In this document: positions 31,777 to 43,077 of the stretch, piece after piece
Numbering within the stretch: position 1 is the stretch's first letter
How the letters are laid out: each line of letters begins with the position of its first letter
Origin: Prostheceraeus crozeri
Lineage: Eukaryota > Platyhelminthes > Polycladida > Euryleptidae
Length of the DNA: 64,000 nt
Reading direction: 5' to 3'
Assembly: GCA_907163375.1 (NCBI GenBank)
Contig: CAJQUW010008996.1
Span: 191,001 to 255,000, forward strand
Made by a program: the position numbers and the translations under genes
Notes under the pieces: model-generated
Database searches by the model: none
What the model was told of the DNA's origin: nothing
Seen by the model: the letters and a program-made list of their open reading frames with translations, nothing else

Positions 31777-32727
31777 AGACTACGAAGCTGTCACAAAGAA
31801 GAGTTCAAAATTTATATCGAGTGGTTCTATCTCATCTGATTCAACTGGAAAAAGAAAAAGAAAAGAAGTGGAAAGATGCGGCTACGATGAAGCTGACACT
31901 GGTACCAGATATGAGGAACCTGAACTGGTTTCACACAAAAAAAATTTAAATTGAAAAGATGTGATGCCATGACGAATTCGTCAGCGTCAACTCTACAACA
32001 GTTACCTACTCCTCCATCTGCAAGACTGTATGAAGATGAATCGAGGTCGTTCAATAATCAGGACATGACGCCTTCATCTCCACTTGTAAGCAACTGGGAA
32101 GTCATGGATCGATTATTAGGCACGCCACAGTCTAGCAGCTCACATCATGCTCCTGTCAATGAAGTGTCAAAGCCGCTGTGTACCGATACGACTTCTTCAA
32201 GATTAAGTGAATTGAACACGTCACAATCTACCGTCACTGTAGGGCCCACCTGTCATTGCTGCCATCAAGAAAGTTGGAAAAAGGAAATTCTTAGAATCCT
32301 TCTGAGAATTGAAGATAACATCAGGCATGGTCACGTATTCAATGACGGTATTTCAGATGAACAGCCTCAAATCGAACTAATCCAGTTTCCGAAAACTTCA
32401 GATGAAGTCATCAAATTCTTCGATGGAATGCGAGATAATGAAGCTGAACGATTGAAAGTGCTGAAATGCGTCAGCAATGAAGTCTCAAGGAAATTAAAGA
32501 AGTCGATCTCTAAGATTATTTTGCGCATTGCACCTCCCGCCGCTTGGTGCGCTTTCTCCAAAAATGGACAACGGGGAAAGCATTCCGCAACGGACATCGG
32601 TCTCCCTACGTTCGTCATTGACTGCCTGAGATTCACCAAGGTATGTAATACTTCAGTATTAAAAAGGCTTGATTCTACTTTAATGATGTTGGACACTGAA
32701 ATGTTTTATGCCACCCTACGAATATGA
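31777..32727 (+). pseudogene. DUF4806-like protein, C-terminal exon(s)
   Basis: Coding starts after an acceptor-like CTTGCTTGCAG. A serine-rich and basic stretch (KRKRKEVERC) is followed, after a frame shift in the A-run near 31940, by a long frame. It holds CHCCHQESWKKEILRILLRIE and then the block from IQFPKTSDEVIKFFDGM through VSRKLKKSISKII to a GKHSATDIGLPTFVID segment. This matches the DUF4806 pattern of animal proteins often linked to transposons. A donor-like AAG/GTATGT at 32639-32645 suggests a further exon. Confidence 0.55.
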
Positions 32728-33165
32728 TATATACGAGTATAGATGTGAAAAATTATTATTTTGCATTTTGGTCCTTACGTATTATCGTATGCACATATAG
32801 GTCAGTGAACTGAGAAGGTCCTGGGTCAACTCAACCAAATAGTATTATCTGAATATGCCAATATTCATACGAACCTCCTTTTGCTTTTGTCGTGATAATC
32901 TCATTATTTTTACTAAGGTATAGACAGAAATGATGTCATAATTCAAGATGATAGATTTTTCGTGAAATAAACAAGGCGTGTACTAAGGTAGTAGATAAAA
33001 ATAGCTTGTTTTCACCAATTACGTAGATAAATGGATTATACCCGTAGGAAAATCCTTTAAAAAAGACACCGGTTGGACTACCAAATTATTAAAATTTATT
33101 CCTGACGAAAAAGTAAGCAGGGTGATGCGAAGACTCTGGTCACACTCTTAGGGCAAAACGGTTAC
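32728..33165. other. Gene-free stretch
   Basis: AT-rich, nothing recognised; likely intron or flank of the preceding gene. Confidence 0.35.
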
Positions 33166-33167
33166 TA

Positions 33168-35935
33168 CAGTATTTGGAAATCAATTTCAGACAACAAAGA
33201 CTTCTATTTCGACAACAACGACTTCAATTTCGACAACAAATACCTAGAGCTATTTCGACAAAAAATACTTCTATTTCGACAACAAAGACTTCAATTTCGA
33301 CACTTTTTTCCTAAATGTATTAAGTGAAAAAATGGCAACCATGAATGAAATAGTAACATCAATTCACCCATTAAATTGCGTGTATAATGTCAGAGATATC
33401 AAATTAACTCATTCCTTCAAAGTACGATATCAATAAAATTCTTCTTAATCTTGATAGATTGTCGAGCGCGATTACCGCTCATTGTAACTCGCCGAGTGGT
33501 GACCACCTGATTCAATAGAATGGAGGTTGTTGAGGACGGATAGATTCATGCTACTGTAAGTTCTCGTCACCTGTGTTTTCGTCACTTCGCAATTCACAAC
33601 TCCAACACCGACTACTTACAGGCCGTAATAATGAAACCTGCTAGTTCAGTGTTAAGGGAGTTTGTTTTCATTGTGACTCATTGTCTTTTACTTTATTCAA
33701 AAAAATAATAGGGTTACTAAGAATTATATCAAAAAATCGATCGAAATAATTTCGATTTCAAATAACGGGACCTGATTTTTGGAATAAAAACAAATGTCAA
33801 TTTTATGATTGTAGTATCTCTTCAGCAAACTATAAAAACACTCTTGTAATCGACAAGTTGTCGGTAAAAACAAGGCTTTTCTATGTCTTACTCACATGTC
33901 ATTTTTTGCGAGGCAGTCAGGCACAAACGAGTAGCAGTGATTGTCCCAACCAACACACTTGTCAACGGTGTCAGCTTCAAGTGATTGATTTGCAGCCGCC
34001 CGTAGAATGTCCATCCGATGACTTGATATTGTGATCCCGCGCTGACGAGCTGCATTGGTATCATAGAGTTCCTCTCGCCTTGCTTCCAAATTTTCCTTGA
34101 TACATGCTTTGAATGCTGAGAAACATTCTTCAATAGCATTCAGAAATGGTGAGTATGGAGGCAGCTTGCGAACTGTCAGACCGAGTTCTGAACACTTTCT
34201 TTAGGCTTCTCCGTGACAGGGTGCATTATCAAGTAAAATTACACTGTGATCAAGAAGTTTAGGAGACAGATTCTGAAATTGAAAATGAATTTGCTGAAAT
34301 TGTCTCCTTAGTCACTGAATTGGAATGTAGTTCGCAGTGTACCATGCCACGCAAAGGTGAAATGCTCATCAGATTCTTCACTCCAGTTCCCGCGACCCTA
34401 CATACACATTTCACTCCTCTCTGATTTCTTCCATTGTTCCGCAGGGTGTAAATGCCGACGGAAGTCTCAGCGGTGTAGATAATTTCTAAGCCCCGCGGCC
34501 GCACTTCTTGCATCAACCACATTGCATATTGATGCCTACCCTCCTTGATGTCCTGTCGATTTCTTTCATTAGGCTGAGGCCAGCAACGTTTTAAAGTATA
34601 ATGCAGTCCATCGACATGCTTCGCCAAGCAGGAATCTGTAACGTGCACCTCTGACTCACTAAAGAATCCACGCATTCGAGAGTTCAACGCTCTTATATGC
34701 TAGGCTCCTCAGAAATTATATCCTCACAAAATGATGTCATTGTCGTAGTAATCTTCTGATAACGCCTTCCGCCTTTGTTTCGGGAATAGGCTGGAGTTCC
34801 CCTCTTCACCAGACTATATGCAGTGGACCGCTTCATTCCTAATAGCCTTCCAACCTTCACAAAGTCTTCCTCCGCATGATAAGCATCTAACACCTTTTTC
34901 CGTATATCTTCGGTGGTCTTATTGTATGCACCTCTTTCATTTGATGAATTTTCGATGTTAGATAGGCTACTTGAATCTTCCGAAGACATGATGTAAACTA
35001 TTCCTAAATTAGACCGTCACACGCAATGAGTCATGAACAAATGGACTCAATGATCAATTTTCAATGATCAGTGAGATTAGATCTTCATGTTTCAAATATT
35101 CAGATCAGATTTCCAGATATTCAAATAGATCAGAATTTGAAATTTTTGAATCATAGTAAGATTCCAAAGATATGTGAAATGATCCTAGGATCAACTTAGC
35201 AAATTTCTATTTGCATCTTTGAGTACTCTCGGAAGTATTTTTGTATTATTCATAACTATGCATAATACTCGTACCACCATAGCACCATAGGACAATTCGT
35301 CGTGGTCAATTCCCTCAGACCATAGTGCATTTAAATATCTCTACAAAAGGGCGATATGTAGGTTTATCCACTACATGCAATGTAAAATATGTCAGTACGG
35401 CAATATCACACATGAGGTGTACTTTTTCATACATGTATTCGTATTTACAACCTGTCGAAAAATTTACAAAAAGAAACACACTATCTCTCGAAGTTTGCAT
35501 TGATAAAACTGCTGCATGCTTTGTAAAACCGTCAACTTCATAAGCTTGCTGCCATTCAAAATCGGTTGCATAACACTCTAAATGTGCCCTTTCCTTTTCT
35601 AAGTTCTACCACGTCATGCGTATAATGGTAATTCACTATATGAGACTTGTATTTTTACATATAGCGTATTTTATTGATACCGTACTTTGAAGGAATGAGT
35701 TAATTTGATATCTCTGACATTATACACGCAATTTAATGGGTGAATTGATATTACTATTTCATTCATGGTTGCCATTTTTTCACTTAATACATTTAGGAAA
35801 AAAGTGTCGAAATTGAAGTCTTTGTTGTCGAAATAGAAGTATTTTTTGTCGAAATAGAGGTATTTGTTGTCGAAATTGAAGTCGTTATTGTCGAAATAGA
35901 AGTCTTTGTTGTCTGAAATTGATTTCCAAATACTG
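33168..35935 (-). mobile_element. Tc1/mariner-superfamily transposon with 270-bp inverted repeats
   Basis: TA flanks lie at 33166-33167 and 35936-35937. The ends are CAGTATTTGGAAATC and its perfect inverse. Inverted repeats run 33168-33437 and 35667-35935 with few differences. Their outer part is a minisatellite of roughly 19-20 bases (ACTTCAATTTCGACAACAAA), seven or so units per arm. The interior carries a broken leftward transposase. Confidence 0.92.
33888..34989 (-). pseudogene. Tc1/mariner-IS630-type transposase, broken
   Basis: The N-terminal helix-turn-helix (34989-34693) reads TTEDIRKKVLDAYHAEEDF, VGRLLGMKRSTAYSLVKRG, then GGRRYQKIT. The middle part (34687-34259) has GLEIIYTAETSVGIYTLR and GRNQRGVK, the place of the first catalytic aspartate; the expected D of D-E-T is A here. 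The second aspartate sits in ILLDNAPCH (about 34235) and the acidic residue in LPPYSPFLNAIEECFSAFK (about 34130). Stops and at least two frame shifts separate these parts. Spacing suggests a DDE type rather than classic mariner DD34D, but the breaks make the count uncertain. Confidence 0.85.
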
Positions 35936-35970
35936 TAGTTTCTTGAGAATGATCTTAACTCCACAAAAAC

Positions 35971-36117
35971 TTCCTAATCAATTGTTTCACGACCGTTTAA
36001 TTCAAAATTAATCTGCCAACGTTTCGCAATCGCCTTTGTCGAGACAGGAGACCAGTTACCACGTCGACAGATTTATTTTAAATCAGTCGTGAAATAATTT
36101 TTCTTTTGATTAGGAAT
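35971..36117 (-). mobile_element. 147-bp fold-back element with hammerhead-like core
   Basis: The ends TTCCTAATCAA and TTGATTAGGAA are inverted, followed inward by TTTCACGAC and its inverse. Read leftward, the centre has AATCTGTCGACG pairing over 12 bases with CGTTGGCAGATT, and between them AGGCGATTGCGAAA. GAAA next to a 12-bp stem is the layout of a hammerhead stem III. The catalytic CUGANGA box is degenerate. Similar GCGAAACGTTGGCAGATT words are known from Penelope-like elements. Confidence 0.55.
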
Positions 36118-37233
36118 ACATAAACCGAATGATGACCTTAACGACTACTCTAAGCCGTATCAACCATAATTACAATACTTCACTCATTTAAAGTTTGTCA
36201 AAATAAATAAAGTGAAGTGATATAGATGAGGACAAGTCAAAAGCCACGCAAGTAGCATTATCGGTTTCTGATTTTCCTTACAAATAATATGCTCTATATA
36301 TATTTCTTAAGTTTAGGCTTGTTAAAGGTCTAAAAAAAGGGGAATAATAGGTCTTTTAAATATTTTTTTTGTGATATCTGCAAGAAGAGCATTTTTCATG
36401 GTTATTTTTCTGACGAACAGCTAAAGTAACCCATATAGATGTTAAAGCTAGTGGTTGTTCGTTAATAAGCATCCCCAGGAATGCCCTTTGAATTGTCTGG
36501 TAAACGCATATACTATTAATATCATCATTAACATGCTTATTTTAGAGTGGAGGCGTGTCCACCCTACCGGAGCCATAATTTTCGTGCCCATGTAAAATCT
36601 TCATTTTTCGCGACAATCCATTTGAAATAGTAGAAGTATAGTTGATGGCCAAATGGGTTTATTAGTGGCCAATGTCTCCGAGAGTGTGATGATTTTTTTA
36701 AGAAATCCCTTCATTTATGTTTAATGATTGTGTCCATTTGCATGTAAGTCATTTTTGTGTAAAATTCAGCCATATATTGCTTATATCATTATCTTATATG
36801 TGCGTTTTGCTAGAAGACCATATATGCTAGCTGATTACTTTTCGAGCTTGACTTGTTGACTTATGCGGGCAATTCGGTATTAGGATTTATTCAATATGAC
36901 AGTAATCATTATCTTCACGGGTAAGTGCCGCCTTATTTCATAACTGAATATTGCCCGTAACCTCAGTGGTAACGTTGAATACAATGAAAGTCATTCATTG
37001 TAAGGTCATGTCGTGTTGGAGATGAATGTGCAACGCTCTTTGTAAGACAGCAGCAGTCATTTCAACAACCAATTAAAGCATTGAATCTATTAGCAATTTG
37101 CATGCCACAATTTTTGCCTTTATTTTCTTATGTGGATACGAAACTTCATGCAATTCGAGTAATTATTTCATGAGTCAGTGTCATTTGTAAGCTATGTCCG
37201 TACATATTTCATAAATAACTGAGAACGTCTCTG
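36118..37233. other. Gene-free stretch
   Basis: AT-rich DNA, no frame, repeat or RNA gene recognised. Confidence 0.4.
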
Positions 37234-37237
37234 TTAA

Positions 37238-38240
37238 CCCTTTCCGTGCCGAATTTTATTTTGCTAATCTGCTAATCTGTGCGTATTTATTTTTCTACTC
37301 TTCCATTAATTTAAAAGCAGAAAACGAGTGTTTAAATATAACAATGATAAATTTGCTATTACAAAACGGAACGAAATACAAAATGTCGTCATAATCAATA
37401 GGTATTCAGCGGAATTTCACACATGTATGGTACTTAGTAAAGCATTGGCCAGGATGAAGGGCCGGCTCGTCGGTCGCTTTCCAGTCTTTCAATCTTGATC
37501 GCGGAGGAAGCTCTACGTTTCTTATCTTTTCGTCGGCGTATCGATTCACTTCGTCAACAATATATTGAATGATTTCATCCGTGAAAAACAGATAGAAATA
37601 ATCAATAGCTCTATCACAATTCTCAACATGCCTAGGTCCGCTCGGGTCCTGTGAGATATAACGTAAAAGCCTTGGACCTCTGTCCTGAAGTTTTACGTCT
37701 GTCCAATCGTCCGTTGAAGTAAGATCACGAGAAGAAGCGGCAGATGCAGTTCTAACCGATGGCAAATGCAATGTCTGAGTCTTCACCAGATGAAGCTCCA
37801 TCATTATTACATGTACATGTAGAGTTGTCGATGTCAGAGTCGTCGAGATCTGAGTCGTCGATTTCAGATTCAACTGAATCTGATTCAGTCTGAGCTGCTA
37901 ATATCAACTCCATTGCCGCCTGTGAGGTTAGACGACGAGGCATGTCTATGAATAATAACAATCACCTGATGATGTCCCTCTAGGCTGCACTCGAAGCTCA
38001 CAATCGATTCTTATTTGCCCATCACTGTTTCGCAATGACCTTGAAGACGTTCAACGAAAATAACATCACAGCATGTATCGATGTGCGTCATACGCGTGCA
38101 GCACTCACAGTTATCTCCTTTGATCGATGCAAAAGCAAGCAGTGTCTCAGCGATCGGTTGTATAAAAAAAGAACAAATTGACTTTAAGAAAAATATTGAA
38201 AATTGCAGGGCGGATATATCCGCCTACGGCATGGAAAGAG
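37238..38240 (-). mobile_element. Deleted piggyBac-type transposon, 1003 bp
   Basis: The left end is TTAA (37234-37237) followed by CCCTTTCCGTGCCG. The right end is the inverse of CTCTTTCCATGCCG followed by TCAA (38241-38244), a once-changed TTAA. It retains only the N-terminal part of a leftward transposase gene. An inner palindrome GGCGGATATATCCGCC lies near the right end (38210-38225). Confidence 0.82.
37406..37943 (-). pseudogene. piggyBac transposase N-terminal part
   Basis: It starts MPRRLTSQAAMELILAAQ and continues with an acidic ESEIDDSDLDDSD tract, as in PGBD4-like proteins. It then shifts frame near 37760 into a stretch with PRHVENCDRAIDYFYLFF and VDEVNRYADEKI, the conserved block before the catalytic domain. 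The frame ends at 37406 about 170 bases from the terminus, so the DDD domain is deleted. Non-functional. Confidence 0.8.
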
Positions 38241-38654
38241 TCAACGAAATTCATGATAGTAACTTTCCTTGGGGCACATCCGAATTAGGAGCATTCGAGA
38301 CAATTTTGTAAGACAACCATTTTCACTTGACACCATAAAAAGTAGCAACGTTACAGGCTACAATGCAAAAAAGTTCATTTGTCTTACTACGATATTCGTT
38401 CATCATGATAGGTCGCCTAGTTGGATAACGATATGATTTTTTGGAGAATTCTGTATCCGAGCATCTGGAATTACATATAATTAATTTCTTACGATCCTCC
38501 TGAGTTATACAGGTGTAAGACACATTTGTTACGTAATTCATTTAGTTGTAACTAATTTTATCATCCCCATTCTCCATCTCTGTCTTCTTCACCAGATTAC
38601 ATTCAAAAAGAAATTCAGCTTCATGAGCAGCTTTGAACAAACCTCAGAAGCAAT

Positions 38655-38893
38655 GCGCTTAATAATGAATCCTTAGCGATCCCGTGGACCACCAGCATCA
38701 CTCACGGTGATCGAACTTTTTCTGTTGTTGCTGCAACTTGCTGGAATGAACTGCCACCTGACATTTGTTCCCTATGCAACACTGCTTATTTTAAGAAGTC
38801 CCTCAAAAGCTATTTGTTCACGAAATGTGGGACCGCTTTAAGCTTTCTTGTATAGGCGGGATATGAATATATGCATTATTATTATTATCATTT
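38655..38893 (+). mobile_element. LINE 3' tail (CR1/L2-group ORF2 end)
   Basis: One frame reads SLAIPWTTSITHGDRTFSVV, then CWNELPPDI and FKKSLKSYLF. This is the standard C-terminus of CR1/L2-type LINEs (pattern P-R-x-x-x-Y-G-x-R-S-F-S, W-N-x-L-P, F-K-x-x-L-K). It ends in an ATTATTATTATT tail at about 38875-38890. It is a severely 5'-truncated copy with a stop near the start. Confidence 0.8.
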
Positions 38894-39039
38894 TATCTAC
38901 TGCTGAGGGACACCTTTGGTATATAAGCCTGTCCTCTTCCCTCATGCATTGATTTAAAAAATTGTTTTTCTGTGCATGCATTTGACTGACTCTGTTATCA
39001 TTTTACTTCAATATATTGTAAATCGATATTTCGTTTCAG

Positions 39040-39295
39040 CGTCACAAACACAAGCTGGATACCACAGACAGGATAAAGCAGGTCATGATAGCGATTGGTG
39101 ACGTTTTAAAGAGAATGCCACAACAGCAGAAACGGAAATCGAACCTGATCACTCAGATTGTTCGAGAATCCTCAACTACCCGAGCATCTCGGAGAATGAA
39201 TGAGGTCACCGACGTCACCGATTCAGTTGATGATGTGGACGGCTCGGACGACGACGAGTCAGTAGATGAAGAGCGAGCAAGAGGGGCCTGGCCTG
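39040..39295 (+). CDS. Possible exon of unknown gene
   Basis: An open stretch flanked by an acceptor-like ATTTCGTTTCAG and a donor-like CTG/GTACGTG. It reads DRIKQVMIAIGDVLKRMPQQ, then a long serine/aspartate-rich acidic tail (DSVDDVDGSDDDESVDEE). It could be the last part of the DUF4806-like gene, separated by later insertions, or an exon of a host gene. No family is recognised. Confidence 0.3.
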
Positions 39296-39783
39296 GTACG
39301 TGTTGTGAACCAAGTCTTGCAGACTGAAGGAATTGACTATTTTTTCATAATCAAAGTACATTCATAATGAAACAGATTGTAATTCATTTTTGTGATCATT
39401 CTGTTCAGGAATTACTGCTTGTAATTTTTAAATTGTTTTCTCGACAAAGTATATAACTGTGTTCATGTAAATCAGCATGTTTTGACGTTCTCTAACAATT
39501 TTTAATCCTCTATTTACTCTGAATTTACTAGGCTTCTGTTGTAGACGGAAAAACATCTAAATTTACGCAATATCTGGATTATAATAATCAAATGTAAGTG
39601 GATTAAATTACGAATATAAATCAATAATTCAGGCGGGTTTTATCGCAAAGACGACACAAGGGCGGCCTACATGTCGACTTTGCTGACGGGTTTAGGACAT
39701 CAAGTCGACTTACAGTGGTCATAGTGAGACGTAAAATAGCCGTGGACATGACGGTCACTAAAGTAACTACAGGTTTTCCCAGT

Positions 39784-41850
39784 CGAAAATATCCATTTCT
39801 CAAATGAAAATGACCATTTCTCAAATGAAAATGTCTATTTCTCAAATGAAAATGACCTTTTCTCAATTGAAAATGACCTTTTCTCAATTGGAAATGACAC
39901 CTTCTCTCTTGAATATCTCTATCATCTCAATTGAAAATGTTTTCCCAATTCTCAATTGTAATGAATTTTTTTTTTTTTTTTTTTCTTTTTTTTAATTTTT
40001 TTTTTCTTCTTTATGCATTAGGTGTTAAAAGAATATCGTTATCGTGCAATGCAATGTCTGCTATTCAAGTGCTATGACTCCGAAAATAAACCACATTGTT
40101 GGCAATAAACACCTCGTTTATTTAGTTTAACCTCAATCGATCTAATCGTTTGCACACGACGAACACTAATAGCATAACACAACAAAAGTCAATTGCACAA
40201 AACAACCCCCCGTCATTTGCAACGTATCTCGTCGTGCCTTGTGATAGCAGCATTTCATCAGATCAATTCGTCTCCATAATTGCTGAACGACGAATTGAAC
40301 AAAAGAAGAACACAAAAGCAAGAAAAAGACAGATTCAGAACGTATCAGAATCGTATCTAGATTCGGCTTCGAGAAACGCGAAAATATTTGAATCAATAAT
40401 AGGAATAAAAACGAACAGCGATAGTAGGATTAACGAAGGATTCTATCTCACAAGACGATTATAATCGAAGCTGTAAAAAGAAGCTTACTGATCAAAGAAC
40501 TTACTTTAACGCCGATCCACATTTTCCACGATACAAAAAAAATTATAAGATGATTGTCAGTTTAAAAAAATCGAGAGATTAGCAGTGTCCACTGTTACAC
40601 ATCATCTGTTAGCATGCAAACTGTTTTGAAGAAGCTTGTCGTCCAAGCTTGAGTTTTTAAAGAAACAATGAACCAAATCCTCATGAAAGAAATACCAACT
40701 CACGGAGGACAACTCCAACCTCAGGACAAAATCAAGCATCACGCAAAAAAACCATATATAAAAAAAGAATATCTCGATGGGGGTTAACTATATAGCAAGG
40801 CTTTCCAGATCGAATGAGTCGACCAGATGAAGATCACCAATTGAAAGAGTGCGAAGGGCCATATCATTTGCAGCTTTTGATAACATTGCATCATATTGAA
40901 GTTTCTCATGTCACTTTCTTGAATTTCATACCTTTGAATGAATTTTCTAAGTTCATGAAATTTGACATTCTTACGAGACTCAAAAACTTTTCATATCAAA
41001 GTGTAACTTCATCATTGACAACAATCCTCCCCCATAAACCGGACAAGTGAACAATCAAAGCCTTCTAATCATATTCCCCAAAGTTCCCCCAATTGAAATA
41101 TATTTTTTCTTTTTCAAGAATCAATGAAGTCGTCGTTCCCAGATGTTGACAAACTAATGTACAAATAATCAGATCAAGATCTGTTACGAGCCCGCCGCAT
41201 CTACGATTCGTAACAAAGCAAACAACGGCGAGCCAACAGCGGCGGATGCCATCGTATGACTGTGCAAATTATGATCGACATCAATGTCCTTTGATCCTAA
41301 AGCGATTGACATCTGTACTAATTGTACTGTTTTGATTATGCCGTTGATTGCTGTTTATTATGTAATTGTTCTGTTTTTTTTACACGTTTTGTTTTTAAAT
41401 CTTGAATTTTTTCTTGTTTTTAAAAAAATTTTTCTTTTTTTTTTTAAATTTTAAATCAAACTTTTTATTACATTACATTAATTAAAAAAATTTATCGTTT
41501 TTCAGTTAATGTCCAAGTTAGTTCGTTTATTAATCATATAAAATAAATTATTTTCGGTCATAGATATGGAACATAAAACATATAAACGAATCACCTAATG
41601 CAAAGAGAAAAAACTTCACCTAATCAAAGAAAAAAAAAAAAAAAAAAAGTCATTTCCAAAAAAAAAAAGAGAAAATTTTCATTGATGAGAAGAAAAAATT
41701 TTTTCATTGAGAAAAGAATATTTTCAAAAAAGAAAATCATCATTCATTCAATTGAGAAAATTCATTTTCATTGAGAGATAAGAGTCATTTTTCATTTTAG
41801 AAATAATTTTTTCATGAGAAAAATTATTCATTTTGAGAGATAGTTAATTC
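39784..41850. mobile_element. Element bounded by inverted minisatellite arms
   Basis: The left arm (about 39784-40036) is a row of TTTCTCAAATGAAAATGACC-type units, then a T-run, then GCATTAGGTG. The right arm (about 41594-41850) is the inverse order: CACCTAATGC, an A-run, then TTTTCATTGAGA-type units. So the arms are inverted copies of about 250 bases. The inside has a weak rightward frame (about 40150-40464) rich in Lys, Arg and Gln, and no known transposase. The superfamily is unknown. Confidence 0.65.
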
Positions 41851-42151
41851 AACTCGTCTTAAAGTCGTCCTTTTGTTTAAAGGGGATGTGACATCAGCGA
41901 AAATCGCAAATTCGTGAGGCCAAGAACAGGGCGAGGAAATTTCAAATACCCGATCAACACATCATTTAAAAGCTTTCAGCACGGAGATTACGACATAGCA
42001 ATATCAGATTCGTACCATTCATCGAAAAATAATAATAACAAAAATCACATATGACGTAATTTCGCTAATTGTGTCAACTTCTAGCTAGCCTTTGAGGTTT
42101 ATGCTGTTTTATATTGACTAGCTGTGGCGTGATATAAACCGAGCCGTAGAC

Positions 42152-42462
42152 CGTAGGTTTCAGCAGTTACAAACTTCAACTTCATTTCGAAGCATCTTCT
42201 ATGGAGACAGACGTCTGCCAGTCAGCAAATGCTCACAACAGATGCCATCTTAGTGTGTGAAAGTTAATGCATTTGTCTTCACGATTTAGCAAAATATTTA
42301 CAGTTGAAGCAACATTTCGACTGCGTTGCTCTTGTTAAAGTTCAAAGTGATCTGATCGATATGTCACCGTGTTAAATGGGTTGAACGTTTCATGAAGAAT
42401 TTGATTAAAGATTGTAACAAGAGTCTGTTGTAGTCGGAAAGCTGCAAGATTCTCCTCACGAT
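42152..42462. repeat. Left arm of a 310-bp inverted repeat pair
   Basis: It matches 47956-48280 in inverse orientation at roughly 90 percent or better, starting at about GCAGTTACAAACTTC and ending at CTCCTCACGAT. The two arms enclose a LINE and a recombinase gene. The unit seems to include the last codons of a frame (REENLAAFRL on the strand of the right arm) and a 3' untranslated stretch. Confidence 0.85.
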
Positions 42463-43077
42463 GAGATAGCTGATTTAGCCTTTTCACCTGTTTTATTTTT
42501 TTAATGGTGCAAGCTACCTGTTTTACCCATGTATTTTATGATGCATGATAAATATGTCAGCTACTTATCTGATATTGCATAATTTGATATCACTATCTGA
42601 ATCAGTTGATATCAAGCATCATCAACCAGTTGAGTTTGTGACACTAGTTTTGATAATCAATGGAGAAAGTAGATGATACCTTAGGTAGAAGCACCATGTT
42701 ACAGTGAATGCCGTAGTATTGATGGTTATCTATGGAATCAATCAATGCTATTTGACCACAATTTCCGTACTGATCATAGAAATTAACAATACTATAGAAA
42801 GTACTATTATCCACTTCTATGGTACTGACATTGCAAGTTGCCAGATTGAAGATTTACATAGAACACTTCCAAGGAGGTTGATAATAATAATAATAATTGT
42901 ATATATTCTTGGAAAATGGAAATCATTTTTACAATCATGTACATGCCATACACAATTTGCAATGAAGAGACAATGTATAGTCATGGGAAGTAGACGGTAG
43001 TGAAAGTGATCGCTGAAGTAAATATCAAAGCATTGAAAGATAAAAGATAAAAGTCGACCAGCATGCATGCAAGTCAG

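Noticed and set aside
35671-35964. Open leftward frame of 97 codons rich in FDNKDF repeats
   Set aside because: It is the translation of the minisatellite in the right inverted repeat of the Tc1/mariner element.
39621-39887. Leftward frame with repeated KGHFHLRN-type words
   Set aside because: Translation of the TTTCTCAAATGAAAATG minisatellite; no coding signal.
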